Assembly: GCF_013359695.1 (NCBI RefSeq)
Contig: NZ_JABFMU010000037.1
Coordinates: forward strand, 1 to 63,152
Source: Pseudomonas sp. C2B4
GTDB taxonomy: Bacteria > Pseudomonadota > Gammaproteobacteria > Pseudomonadales > Pseudomonadaceae
Length of the DNA: 63,152 bases
Direction of reading: 5' to 3'
Below the pieces are notes generated by a model that was not told the origin of the DNA, did no database searches, and was given only the letters and a program-made list of their open reading frames with translations. A program made the position numbers and the translations under genes. Shown in pieces: positions 16,879-25,122 of the stretch (positions are counted from its first letter, which is position 1; each line of letters opens with the position of its first letter).

Positions 16879-18596
16879 TGCAGCGCCTGATCGTTCGGCT
16901 GATCGACAGCCAGAACCCCGAAGCCCTGCAAGCGGCGCTGCGCTGGCTCTACAGCTTTGTGCGGCCCCATCGGCTGGCGATTGCCGGGCTGCTGGGACTG
17001 TCGGTCTGCGCCTCGGCGCTGGTGCTGGTACAGCCGTGGCTGACCAAGCTGCTGATCGACGATGGCCTGCTGGCGCGCAACTTCCCGATGCTGGTGCTGA
17101 TCGCCGGGCTGATGATCGTCGCCGGGCTGCTGGGCACGGCGCTGTCGGGGATCAATCGCTACCTGCACACGCGGCTGTCCGGGCGCATGCTGTTTGCCCT
17201 GCGCGATGACCTCTATCGGCACTTGCAGACCCTGTCGCCGAGCTTCTACGGCCAGCGGCGCATCGGCGACCTGATGTCGCGTCTCGACGGCGATGTGGCG
17301 GAGATCCAGCGCTTTGCCGTGGATTCGCTGTTCTCGGCGGTGTCCAGCGTGATCGGCCTGGTGGTGGCGGTGGCGATGCTGTTGACCCTGTCCTGGAAAC
17401 TGTCGCTGCTGGCGCTGGTGCTGATCCCCCTCGACGTGCTCTGGCTGCGCTGTATGCGGCGCAAGGTCGAGCGCGACGTGCGGCAGTTGCGCGAACGTTC
17501 GGCGGACATGTCGTCGTTCATGGTCGAAACGCTGCCGGTGATGAAATTCATCCAGTCCGCCGGCCAGCAACAGCGCGAAGCGCGCCGCCTGGAAACCCTG
17601 GGCCAGGGCTACATGAGCCAGTTGCTGCGCCTGCAAGTCACCGAGTTTTTCACCCAGGCCGTACCGGGCACGCTGACTTCGTTGTCCCGGGCCTGCGCTT
17701 TTCTGATCGGCGGTTACTGGGTGGTGCAGGGCACCTGGCAACTGGGCGCGCTGATCGCGTTTTCCACCTACCTGGGCATGGCCGTAGGGCCGGTCCAGAG
17801 TCTGCTCGGGCTTTATGTGGCGATGCAGCGCATGACCGTCAGCCTCGGGCGGGTGATGGAATTGCGCGGTGAACAACCGACTGTTCTTTCACCGGATGCG
17901 CCGAAGCCGATGCCAAGCTCGGGAGAGCTGCGTTTCGACGATGTGCATTTCAGTCATCCCGGTCGCTCGACCACCCTGCGCGGCATCGAAGCGCGCATTC
18001 CCTATGGTTTGAAAGTCGCCCTGAGCGGTGGCTCCGGCGTCGGCAAGTCGACCCTGATCGATCTGCTGCAACGTCACCACGACCCGCAGTCAGGGCGGGT
18101 GCTGTTGGGCGAAGTGGATGTGCGCGAACTGGACCTGTTCCAGCTGCGCCGGCGGATCGCCGTGGTCAGTCAGGACATCGTGCTGTTTCGCGGCAGCCTC
18201 GCCGACAACCTGGCCTATGCGGTGCCGGATGCCAGTCGCGAAGCGATTGCCGAAGTGGCGCGCCTGGCGCAGCTCGACAGCCTGATCGCCTCCCTGCCGG
18301 AGGGGCTGGACAGCCCGTTGGGCGAGCGCGGCCAGCAGTTGTCCGGCGGGCAGAAACAGCGCATCGCCATTGCCCGCGCGCTGTTGCAGGATCCCTTGAT
18401 TCTGGTGCTCGACGAAGCCACGTCGGCGGTGGACGAAGCCACCGAACGCGAAGTGATCGAGGCCATCGACCGCCTGTTTGCCGGGCGCACGCGAATCCTG
18501 ATCAGCCATCGCCCCTCGACCCTGGCCGATGCCGATCTGCGTTTTGAATTGCTCGACGGCGTATTGATCTCGAAAACGGTGCTGCATGAAGCCTGA
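16878..18596 (+). CDS. qhpF: ABC transporter for QHNDH gamma-subunit biogenesis
   Basis: This 572-residue half-transporter has an N-terminal six-helix membrane domain (about 35-320) fused to an ATPase domain with Walker A GGSGVGKST, signature LSGGQKQRIAIARAL, Walker B ILVLDEATS and switch His in ISHRPSTLAD. In Paracoccus QhpF is needed for QHNDH formation and is thought to translocate the processed, cross-linked gamma subunit to the periplasm (known role by homology). The start ATG overlaps the activator stop (TGATG); a GTG one codon earlier is possible. It is followed by the leader protease gene with an 11-nt overlap, which fixes its place in this pathway. Confidence 0.88.
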   Translation: MQRLIVRLIDSQNPEALQAALRWLYSFVRPHRLAIAGLLGLSVCASALVLVQPWLTKLLIDDGLLARNFPMLVLIAGLMIVAGLLGTALSGINRYLHTRLSGRMLFALRDDLYRHLQTLSPSFYGQRRIGDLMSRLDGDVAEIQRFAVDSLFSAVSSVIGLVVAVAMLLTLSWKLSLLALVLIPLDVLWLRCMRRKVERDVRQLRERSADMSSFMVETLPVMKFIQSAGQQQREARRLETLGQGYMSQLLRLQVTEFFTQAVPGTLTSLSRACAFLIGGYWVVQGTWQLGALIAFSTYLGMAVGPVQSLLGLYVAMQRMTVSLGRVMELRGEQPTVLSPDAPKPMPSSGELRFDDVHFSHPGRSTTLRGIEARIPYGLKVALSGGSGVGKSTLIDLLQRHHDPQSGRVLLGEVDVRELDLFQLRRRIAVVSQDIVLFRGSLADNLAYAVPDASREAIAEVARLAQLDSLIASLPEGLDSPLGERGQQLSGGQKQRIAIARALLQDPLILVLDEATSAVDEATEREVIEAIDRLFAGRTRILISHRPSTLADADLRFELLDGVLISKTVLHEA

Positions 18597-19281
18597 GCTG
18601 TATGAAAAACCTGAGCTGCGCATCGGTGTGGTGGACAGCGGTCACTCGGCGGCGCAACGGGTGCAGGTGATCGCCGGGCGGCGGTTTTCGCTGGTGGAAG
18701 ATGGCCTGGTTGAAAGCGACTTGCGTGACGATCCGCTGGGCCACGGCAGTGCAGTGATCGAGGCCATCGGCCGGCGGGCGCCGTCGGCAGTGTTTTGTGT
18801 GGGGCAGGTGTTCGACCAGCGCGGGGTCACCAGCGCCTTGCAGATCGCCACGGCGATTGACTGGCTGGTGGCGCAGGACGTGCGCCTGATCAATTTGAGT
18901 CTCGGCTTGCGTCAGGACCGCAGCCTGTTGCGGGCTGCTTGCGCGGCGGCGGTAGAGCGGGGCGTGTTGCTGTGCGCGTCCAGCCCGGCGCAGGGCGAAG
19001 GCGTGTTTCCGGCGAATTATCCACAGGTGCTGCGCGTCACCGGCGATGCGCGCTGCGCCGAACTTGAATGGTCGTGGCTCAATAGTGCCCAAGCGGATTT
19101 CGCCGCGTGCGTGCACGGCACCTACCCGGGGCAGTCTGGCGCCAGTCTCGGCTGCGCGGCGTTGAGCGGGCACATCGCGGCCTTCCTGGTGGAACAGCCC
19201 GAAGCGAGCAACGAGCAAATCATCGAATTTCTGCAGCAAAACGCCCGTTATCGTGGCCCTGAACGGCGCTACGGGCCATGA
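18586..19281 (+). CDS. qhpE: Subtilisin-like protease cleaving the QhpC leader
   Basis: This 231-residue compact S8-family serine protease has the catalytic triad Asp17 (GVVDSGHS), His53 (LGHGSAV) and Ser187 (SGASLGCAALSG). There is no signal peptide, so it acts in the cytosol. In Paracoccus QhpE removes the 28-residue leader of QhpC after radical-SAM cross-linking; the QhpC precursor here has a leader of exactly that length. The protein is short for subtilases because it lacks a propeptide and surface loops, as expected for QhpE. Overlaps qhpF by 11 nt and qhpG by 4 nt. Confidence 0.88.
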   Translation: MKPELYEKPELRIGVVDSGHSAAQRVQVIAGRRFSLVEDGLVESDLRDDPLGHGSAVIEAIGRRAPSAVFCVGQVFDQRGVTSALQIATAIDWLVAQDVRLINLSLGLRQDRSLLRAACAAAVERGVLLCASSPAQGEGVFPANYPQVLRVTGDARCAELEWSWLNSAQADFAACVHGTYPGQSGASLGCAALSGHIAAFLVEQPEASNEQIIEFLQQNARYRGPERRYGP

Positions 19282-20576
19282 CCACGATTGCGATTCTGGG
19301 CGCCGGGCCGGCGGGCGCGGCGGTGGCCCTGGGGCTGCGGCGACTCGGTTATGCCGTCACGCTGGTCAGCGAGTGGCGTCGCTTTGCCGCGCTGGAAGGG
19401 GTTTCCCAGCGAGTGCTGGAGGCATTGCGTGGCGCCGGGCTGCATCAAGCGCTGTCGGAGGCCGCGTTGCCTTCTCAGCGGCAGGTCAACTGGAACGGCC
19501 AGCAGCACGCGCAAAACATCGAATTCCTCCTGGATCGCCCGACCTTCGATCGCGGGTTGCGCGAGGATTTGCGTGTGGCAGGGGTTGAGCTGATCGAAGG
19601 CCGGGTGCTGTCGGTGCAGACTTCAACCACAGGCCATCGCATCGAAATCGACGGGCGTGAAGCACTGATCGCGGACTTTCTGGTGGAAGCCCGAGGCCGT
19701 CAGGCGCCGGCCCTCGGCAAGGGCTTGCGCGGGCCGGAGACCGTCAGCCTGCTCAATCGCTGGCAAGGCACGCCGGGCAATACCGCCAGTGCAGTGGAAA
19801 GCCTTTCGGATGGCTGGGCCTGGATGGCGCGGCGGGCCGACGGCCAATGTTACTGGCAATGGACGGTGGACGTGGCCAGCGCCGGGTTGCCGGGCAAGGC
19901 GCAGTTACTGGATTACTGTCGGCAGCGGCGTCAGGCATCGGCGCTGGCCCAGGCCTTTTTCGGCGGCGAGCCCGAGCTTGACCTGCAACTGCACGCCCGC
20001 AGCAGCACGGCGATCCTGAGCCCGCAGGTGTGCGGCGAAAACTGGATTCGGGTCGGCGATGCGGCGATGGCGGTGGACCCCTTGTCGGGCAATGGCATCT
20101 TTCAATCCCTGTCTTCGGCGTTACAGGCGCCCACGGTGATCAACACCTTGCTGCGCAAACCCGAGCGAGCGGCGCTGGCCCGGCGCTTCCATCAGCAACG
20201 GGTGGAGCAGTTGTTTCTGCGGTTCGCCCGGATCGGTCGGGATTTTTACGCCGATGAACAGCGTTGGCTCGATCAACCGTTCTGGCAGGCGCGGCGGCAA
20301 TGGCCGGATGCGGAGGTGGCCCATGCCGAGGCGGATTTCAAGGCGTTGCGGATCGAGCGAGCGCCGGTGCTGCGCGACGGGTTTGTTGATGAGGCCGAAG
20401 TGGTGATCACGGCGGATCAGCCGTTAGGGATCTGGCATGTGCAGGGGGTGGCGCTGGCGCCGTTGGTGCGCAGATTGATGTGCCGTGAACCGGCGGAGCA
20501 GGTGTTGGCGGGGTTGACGGTGGAGCAGGGGAGGATGATCAGGAGTTGGTTGTTGGCTCAGGGTTTCAAACCCTGA
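19278..20576 (+). CDS. qhpG: FAD-dependent monooxygenase for CTQ biogenesis
   Basis: This 432-residue flavoprotein monooxygenase has an N-terminal Rossmann motif, ILGAGPAGAAVALGLRRLGY (6-25), and the second FAD motif VGDAAMAVDPLSGNG. QhpG homologues insert oxygen into the future quinone tryptophan of the cross-linked QhpC before export (established for Paracoccus). Cytosolic, no membrane segment. The ATG overlaps the protease stop, and it is the last gene of the activator-exporter-protease-monooxygenase operon; a paired REP follows. Without the context it could be called a tryptophan-halogenase-like or generic FAD monooxygenase. Confidence 0.87.
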   Translation: MTTIAILGAGPAGAAVALGLRRLGYAVTLVSEWRRFAALEGVSQRVLEALRGAGLHQALSEAALPSQRQVNWNGQQHAQNIEFLLDRPTFDRGLREDLRVAGVELIEGRVLSVQTSTTGHRIEIDGREALIADFLVEARGRQAPALGKGLRGPETVSLLNRWQGTPGNTASAVESLSDGWAWMARRADGQCYWQWTVDVASAGLPGKAQLLDYCRQRRQASALAQAFFGGEPELDLQLHARSSTAILSPQVCGENWIRVGDAAMAVDPLSGNGIFQSLSSALQAPTVINTLLRKPERAALARRFHQQRVEQLFLRFARIGRDFYADEQRWLDQPFWQARRQWPDAEVAHAEADFKALRIERAPVLRDGFVDEAEVVITADQPLGIWHVQGVALAPLVRRLMCREPAEQVLAGLTVEQGRMIRSWLLAQGFKP

Positions 20577-20599
20577 GCCTTGTGTTGGCAGTTCTGACC

Positions 20600-20669
20600 T
20601 CTTCGCGAGCAGGCTCGCTCCCACATTGGAATGCGTTCCCCTGTGGGAGCGAGCCTGCTCGCGAAGGCG
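20600..20669. repeat. Paired REP element, short spacer
   Basis: Arms TTCGCGAGCAGGCTCGCTCC and complement separated by about 14 nt, between the convergent qhpG and aldehyde dehydrogenase genes. Confidence 0.9.
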
Positions 20670-20688
20670 GCCTGACAGGCGCCGAAAA

Positions 20689-22179
20689 TTACAGCTTGAT
20701 CAACACCGACTTCAACTCGGTGTAATGCTCAATCGCCGCATACCCCATCTCCCGCCCAACGCCCGACATCTTGTAGCCGCCAAACGGCAGCGCCGGGTCC
20801 AGGGCGCTGTGGCAGTTGACCCACACCGATCCCGACTTGATCCGCGGAATCATCCGGTGCACCGCCGCCAGGTCATTGGACCAGATACTCGCGCCCAGGC
20901 CGTAGGGGCTGTCGTTGGCCAGGCGCAGTGCCTCGGCTTCGTCATCGAATGGAATGGCCACCAGCACCGGGCCGAAGATTTCTTCCTGCACCAGTGAGTG
21001 CTTCTGATCGACGTCGACAATCACCGTCGGCTTGACGAAAAAGCCCGGCCCGAACTGCTCGCCACCGCAGGCGATGGTCGCGCCGCTTTCCCGGCCCTTC
21101 TCGATGTAGCCGTAGACCCGCTCCTGCTGGCGGGCGGAGATCAGTGGCCCCATCTCGACGCTCGGGTCCAGGCCGTTGCCGAGTTTCATGGCATTGGCGA
21201 TACCCGCAATGTCCGCCACCACATTGTCGAAATGCTTGCGCTGCACATACAGGCGCGAGCCGGCGCAGCAGACCTGGCCCTGGTTGAAGAAAATCGCACT
21301 GGCGGCCCCGGCGGCTGCGCTTTGCAGATCGGCGTCGGCCATGACGATGGTCGGCGATTTGCCGCCCAGTTCCAGGGTGACCCGGGTCATGGAGTCCATG
21401 GCGATCTTGCCGATCTGCTTGCCCACGGCCGTGGAGCCGGTGAAGGTCAGCTTGTCCACCAGCGGGTTGTGGGTCAGGGCCGAACCCGCGGTGATGCCGG
21501 TGCCGGTGACCACGTTGAACACCCCTTCGGGGTAGCCTGCTTCCAGCACCAACTCGGCGAGTTTGAGTGCGGTGAGCGGGGTTTCATCGGCGGGCTTGAG
21601 TACCACGGTGCAGCCGGTGGCCAGCGCCGGGCCGAGTTTCCAGCAGGCCAGCAGCAGCGGAAAGTTCCAGGCCACGATGGCGCCGACCACGCCCACGGCT
21701 TCGCGACGGATGAAACTGTGGAACTGATCATTGGGCATCAGCGGCGCCGACACATCGACCGTGGAGCCTTCGATCTTGGTCGCCCAGCCCGCCATATAGC
21801 GCAGGAAGTCGATGGACAGCTGCACGTCCATCACCTGAGCGACGGCGGCGCTTTTGCCGTTGTTCAGGCATTCCAGTTGCGCCAACAGTTCGGCGTCGCG
21901 CTGCATCAGGTCGGCGAGTTTCCACAGCAGGTTCTGCCGCTCACGGGGGCGGGTACGGGTCCAGGCCGAGTCGTCGAACGCCTGACGGGCGGCCAGCACG
22001 GCACGGTCGACATCCTCCGGTGTGGCCCGTGGCACCACGCACAGCACTTCGCCGGTGGCCGGGTTGTGCAGGTTCATGGTCTGGCCGTCGGCGGCCTCGA
22101 CCCAGTCACCGCCGATGAGCATGCGCGGGGCGCGCTGGATAAACGCCGAGGTGGCGGGAAGCAGGTTAGGGAGCGACAT
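20689..22179 (-). CDS. peaE: NAD(P)-dependent aldehyde dehydrogenase, phenylacetaldehyde-type
   Basis: This 496-residue aldehyde dehydrogenase oxidises the aldehyde released by the amine dehydrogenase to its acid. Motifs: cofactor-binding WNFPLLLACWKLGPAL, the FTGSTAVGKQI turn, general-base Glu in LELGGKSP, catalytic Cys in NQGQVCCAGSR, and C-terminal PFGGYKMSGVGRE. Start placed at the ATG with AGAGG 7 nt before it; the longer frame upstream overlaps the sigma-54 promoter and is not coding. It lies between the maturation operon and the structural genes and has its own sigma-54 promoter plus the shared activator site. PeaE is the corresponding enzyme in P. putida U (inference by context). Confidence 0.88.
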   Translation of the reverse strand: MSLPNLLPATSAFIQRAPRMLIGGDWVEAADGQTMNLHNPATGEVLCVVPRATPEDVDRAVLAARQAFDDSAWTRTRPRERQNLLWKLADLMQRDAELLAQLECLNNGKSAAVAQVMDVQLSIDFLRYMAGWATKIEGSTVDVSAPLMPNDQFHSFIRREAVGVVGAIVAWNFPLLLACWKLGPALATGCTVVLKPADETPLTALKLAELVLEAGYPEGVFNVVTGTGITAGSALTHNPLVDKLTFTGSTAVGKQIGKIAMDSMTRVTLELGGKSPTIVMADADLQSAAAGAASAIFFNQGQVCCAGSRLYVQRKHFDNVVADIAGIANAMKLGNGLDPSVEMGPLISARQQERVYGYIEKGRESGATIACGGEQFGPGFFVKPTVIVDVDQKHSLVQEEIFGPVLVAIPFDDEAEALRLANDSPYGLGASIWSNDLAAVHRMIPRIKSGSVWVNCHSALDPALPFGGYKMSGVGREMGYAAIEHYTELKSVLIKL

Positions 22180-22216
22180 GGCGAGGCCTCTTGTTGTTCG
22201 TGTGAACGGGGCTTTC

Positions 22217-22231
22217 GCAATGGCTGTGCCA
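22217..22231 (-). promoter_or_regulatory. Sigma-54 promoter of the aldehyde dehydrogenase gene
   Basis: On the minus strand TGGCAC (22231-22226) and TTGC (22220-22217) are separated by 5 bp, giving GG and GC with exactly the 10-bp gap of the -24/-12 consensus. It ends 37 nt before the start codon. This fits the adjacent sigma-54 activator gene. Confidence 0.8.
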
Positions 22232-22310
22232 AGTGTTCGGGAAGGCCGGTCGGCCCTTGTCGGGCGGGGGTTTTCCATAGGCCGTGGGGCGTTGGCAGCA
22301 AGAAGGTTTT

Positions 22311-22328
22311 GTCTCATATCGCGACAGC
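22311..22328 (-). promoter_or_regulatory. Putative activator (PeaR) binding site upstream of the aldehyde dehydrogenase
   Basis: Read on the minus strand this is GCTGTCGCGATATGAGAC, matching 17 of 18 positions with 23234-23251 upstream of qhpA in the same orientation relative to transcription. It lies 80 bp upstream of the -24 box, a usual enhancer distance. Further TGAGAC hexamers at 22332-22337 and 22361-22366 may extend the site. Confidence 0.6.
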
Positions 22329-22456
22329 GGGTGAGACGACGAACAGCCCGCCCGTCATCTTGAGACGCCCCTTGGCGAGGACTAGAATTTTCCCGTTCGG
22401 TGGGTGAAATGACGGACCTTTTTCCCGACAACACAACTGGCGTAAGGGAGGTAGCG

Positions 22457-22711
22457 ATGAACCTTTCACCCCTGGAAATTCAAAGCATCATTGAGCGCAG
22501 TTTCCTGCCATCGGTCTGCACCTGCAGCCTGGCGCCGGACCAGTCCCTGACGATTCGGGTGTGCGATTGCATGACCGGCCAGGTGGACCTGATCGCCACC
22601 CACGTTCCGCTGTGGAAGCTGGACACCGTCCACGGGATCGCCACGCTGGTGGCGGAAATGCGGCAACAGATCGAGTCGCACAAAGGCGTTCCGCCCACGA
22701 TCTACCACTGA
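22457..22711 (+). CDS. DUF1652 family protein
   Basis: This 84-residue protein starts MNLSPLEIQSIIERSFLP and contains four Cys in CTCS and VCDCM, as in the DUF1652 family, which is largely restricted to Pseudomonas. No function is established. The start is chosen at the ATG after GGGAGG; the longer frame runs into the regulatory region of the aldehyde dehydrogenase. It is monocistronic, with a strong hairpin just after the stop. It has no obvious link to amine oxidation. Confidence 0.82.
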   Translation: MNLSPLEIQSIIERSFLPSVCTCSLAPDQSLTIRVCDCMTGQVDLIATHVPLWKLDTVHGIATLVAEMRQQIESHKGVPPTIYH

Positions 22712-22721
22712 GCCCGCGTCA

Positions 22722-22745
22722 GCCGCACCACCGGGGTGGTGCGGC
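22722..22745. terminator. Strong hairpin between convergent genes
   Basis: GCCGCACCAC (22722-22731) and GTGGTGCGGC (22736-22745) form a perfect 10-bp stem with a CGGG loop, between the stops of the DUF1652 gene and the convergent small gene. No T-run follows on either strand, so it may act as a weak or Rho-assisted bidirectional terminator or an mRNA end stabiliser. Confidence 0.5.
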
Positions 22746-22759
22746 CTGGGTCAGTCACG

Positions 22760-23116
22760 TCATGACGCCATTTTTCGGGAAATTTCCTCGAACGTGCTGC
22801 TATCGGCGGCAGCCAGCAGTTTTCGGTCGTCCTTGAGCGTTGCCAGGAAGGTCACTTCGGTTTCCGTGCCCGCCAACATGAATCCGGCGAATGCGCCGAT
22901 CGGTCCGAGCAACATGGCGCCCGCGACGCCGAAGCCGATGGCTTCCTTGATGTTGTTGATCGATTCCTCGTTGGCCACTTCCAGGTGTTTGATTTTCGAC
23001 AGCGGGAGGGTAATGCCGGGCCACGGGTGGAGCGACGTTCTGAGGGTAAACACGCCATCCCGGTAATCTCCGTCACCCTGCAGAAAGTCCCCCGCCAGGA
23101 CAGTGATGCTTGCCAT
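22760..23116 (-). CDS. Small conserved hypothetical protein with a glycine-rich hydrophobic segment
   Basis: I do not recognise the family of this 118-residue protein. The N-terminal half is beta-rich (ITVLAGDFLQGDGDYRDGVFTL, WPGITLPLSKIKHLEV). A hydrophobic glycine-zipper-like stretch (about residues 60-82, IGFGVAGAMLLGPIGAFAGFML) could insert in a membrane, and a TFLATLKDDRKLLAAAD-like strand-helix end resembles PH-like or bPH-type small proteins. It converges on the DUF1652 gene and diverges from the qhpA operon. Codon usage looks like that of its neighbours. Confidence 0.7.
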   Translation of the reverse strand: MASITVLAGDFLQGDGDYRDGVFTLRTSLHPWPGITLPLSKIKHLEVANEESINNIKEAIGFGVAGAMLLGPIGAFAGFMLAGTETEVTFLATLKDDRKLLAAADSSTFEEISRKMAS

Positions 23117-23233
23117 TTTTTTCCCCTGCTTGGCAATCGGTGAACCCCCATTTCGCGCCCCCCGGTGCGGACCGTCAATGGCTGGCCGATGAGCTGTTCC
23201 GGCAGGGCATCTATGCTGTCTCAGACTGCAACA

Positions 23234-23251
23234 GCTGTCGCGATATTAGAC
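23234..23251 (+). promoter_or_regulatory. Putative activator (PeaR) binding site upstream of qhpA
   Basis: GCTGTCGCGATATTAGAC differs at one position from the element upstream of the aldehyde dehydrogenase and has the same orientation to transcription. It ends 78 bp before a TGGCAC (23329-23334). The near-identical site and spacing argue for a common enhancer of both units. Confidence 0.6.
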
Positions 23252-23328
23252 GCCGGCGACCGCGTCCAGGCATGGCTTTGTGCAGTCAAATCAACGCAAG
23301 TGATTGATTAAAAAGCTTATCGGCAAGC

Positions 23329-23343
23329 TGGCACGCTCCGTGT
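23329..23343 (+). promoter_or_regulatory. Probable sigma-54 promoter of the qhpADCB operon
   Basis: CTGGCACG gives a perfect -24 region (TGGCAC at 23329-23334). The -12 position has GTGT instead of TTGC, so the conserved GC is GT. The site is weaker than that of the aldehyde dehydrogenase, but its distance from the shared upstream element (78 versus 80 bp) supports it. The rest of the 341-nt region between 23117 and 23457 shows nothing else recognisable. Confidence 0.45.
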
Positions 23344-23457
23344 ATTGCTCATCGCAGACGTTTCTCTTGCCTTCGTCAGTGGTTCGCCGCTGGCGGTAGA
23401 AACCCAAAAAACGATAAGCCACAAAAATAAGAAAGCACCGTGCGAGGTTCGACGTTG

Positions 23458-25038
23458 ATGAAGAGAAAACTCCGATCAGGCCTGAGTGTCAGTCTGCTGG
23501 CCGTGGCCGCTTGTGTGGCGCTGCATTCGCCTGACAGCCTGGCAGCCCGCGACGCCCAGACCATCCTCAAGGAAACCTGTCAGGGCTGTCACACCCCCGA
23601 AGCCGATAACGCCCTGAGCCGCATCAGCCACCAGCGCAAAACGCCGGAAGGCTGGCTGATGAGCATTGCGCGCATGCAGACCATGCACGGTTTGCAGATC
23701 AGTGATGAAGACCGCCGGACACTGGTCAAGTACCTGGCCGACACCCAGGGCCTGGCACCGAGCGAGACCGACGGCGTGCGTTATGCCATTGAACGCCGGC
23801 TCAACACCGTCGAGCAATTCGATGACCAGCACAGTCAGATGTGCGGCCGCTGCCACTCCGGTGCGCGAGTGGCCCTGCAGCGGCGTCCGGCCCAGGAGTG
23901 GGAACGTCTGGTGAACTTCCACCTCGGCCAATGGCCGTCGCTGGAATACCAGGCCCTGTCCCGTGACCGTGACTGGTTTGATCTGGCACGCAAAGAGATG
24001 GTGCCGCTGCTGGCCAAGCGTTATCCGCTGGACAACCCAGCCTGGAAAAAATGGCTGAGCACCGCGCCGAAAAGCGACGCGCTGGTGGGTGACTGGAGCT
24101 TCAGCGGTCACATGCCCGGCAAGGGTGAACTGGCGGGCGTGATGAGCGTGAGCGCTGACGGCAGCGACACCTTCAAGGTCAGCGTCAAGGGCCAATACGC
24201 CGACGGCACGCCGTTCAACGGCGACGGCAGCGCGATTCTCTACACCGGCTACGAATGGCGCGGCAACGTGACCATCGATGGCGTGACCATGCGCCAGGTG
24301 TTCGCCGCGCAAGGTAATGCCCTGCAAGGCCGGATGTTCGAAGCCGAGCATGACGAGCGCGGTCTGGACTTCGTCGCCGCCAAACAGGGCTCCCAGCGTC
24401 TGTTGGCGGTGCAACCGGGCTATCTGAAAGCCGGCAGCGAAACCGAAGTGACCCTGATCGGCAGCGGCCTGAGCGGCAAGCCGAACTTTGGCAAAGGCGT
24501 GGAAGTGCTCGAAGTCGTGGAGCAGAGCCCGGAACGGATCAAGGTCAAACTCAAGGCCGCCGCCAATGCCCAGCCGGGCCTGCGCGCAGTCACCGTCGGT
24601 GCGCTGAAAGGCCCGAGCCTGTCGGTCTACAGCAAGATCGCCCAGGTCAAGGTGGTGCCGGAGTTCTCGGTGGCGCGGATTGGCGAGGGCGGCGGTTCGA
24701 CGCCGAAGGTCCAGGGCCGTTTCGATGCCGAAGCCTGGGGTAAAGGTGCCGATGGCAAGCCGTATCGCATCGGCGTGTTCCCGGCGCAGTGGAAGGTCGA
24801 GGCCTTCGACGACCGCGCCAAGGAAGACGAAGACGTCAAGTACGCGGGCACCATGCAGGCCGACGCAGGCGTGTTTACACCGGGCGATGCCGGGCCGAAC
24901 CCTGCGCGCAAGATGTCCACCAACAATGCCGGCAACCTCAAGGTGATCGCCGCCGTCGACGACGCAGGGAAATCCCTGACCGGCGAAGGCCACATGATCG
25001 TGACCGTGCAACGCTGGAACAATCCACCCATTCCATGA
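23458..25038 (+). CDS. qhpA: Quinohemoprotein amine dehydrogenase alpha subunit (diheme)
   Basis: This 526-residue periplasmic subunit passes electrons from the CTQ cofactor to external acceptors. A Sec signal peptide (about 1-29, ending DSLA) is followed by a cytochrome domain with two heme-c sites, CQGCH (Cys41, Cys44, His45) and CGRCH (Cys129, Cys132, His133). Three beta-barrel/Ig-like domains follow, with TEVTLIGSGLSG near residue 330. Length agrees with known alpha subunits of about 500 residues. I chose the ATG that begins the signal peptide; a GTG six codons upstream is possible. It heads the operon qhpA-D-C-B and oxidises primary amines such as 2-phenylethylamine or butylamine together with the other subunits. 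Confidence 0.95.
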   Translation: MKRKLRSGLSVSLLAVAACVALHSPDSLAARDAQTILKETCQGCHTPEADNALSRISHQRKTPEGWLMSIARMQTMHGLQISDEDRRTLVKYLADTQGLAPSETDGVRYAIERRLNTVEQFDDQHSQMCGRCHSGARVALQRRPAQEWERLVNFHLGQWPSLEYQALSRDRDWFDLARKEMVPLLAKRYPLDNPAWKKWLSTAPKSDALVGDWSFSGHMPGKGELAGVMSVSADGSDTFKVSVKGQYADGTPFNGDGSAILYTGYEWRGNVTIDGVTMRQVFAAQGNALQGRMFEAEHDERGLDFVAAKQGSQRLLAVQPGYLKAGSETEVTLIGSGLSGKPNFGKGVEVLEVVEQSPERIKVKLKAAANAQPGLRAVTVGALKGPSLSVYSKIAQVKVVPEFSVARIGEGGGSTPKVQGRFDAEAWGKGADGKPYRIGVFPAQWKVEAFDDRAKEDEDVKYAGTMQADAGVFTPGDAGPNPARKMSTNNAGNLKVIAAVDDAGKSLTGEGHMIVTVQRWNNPPIP

Positions 25039-25122
25039 GTTGAGCTGATCGTTTAACGGATCCAGACACTTTTCGGAATGACCGCAAGCCCCGCACAACG
25101 GGGCCTGCACAGGAGGTTTGCC

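Noticed and set aside
20689..22434. 85-residue N-terminal extension of the aldehyde dehydrogenase
   Set aside because: The extension has no similarity to the family, overlaps the sigma-54 promoter and activator site, and the internal ATG has a proper ribosome site.
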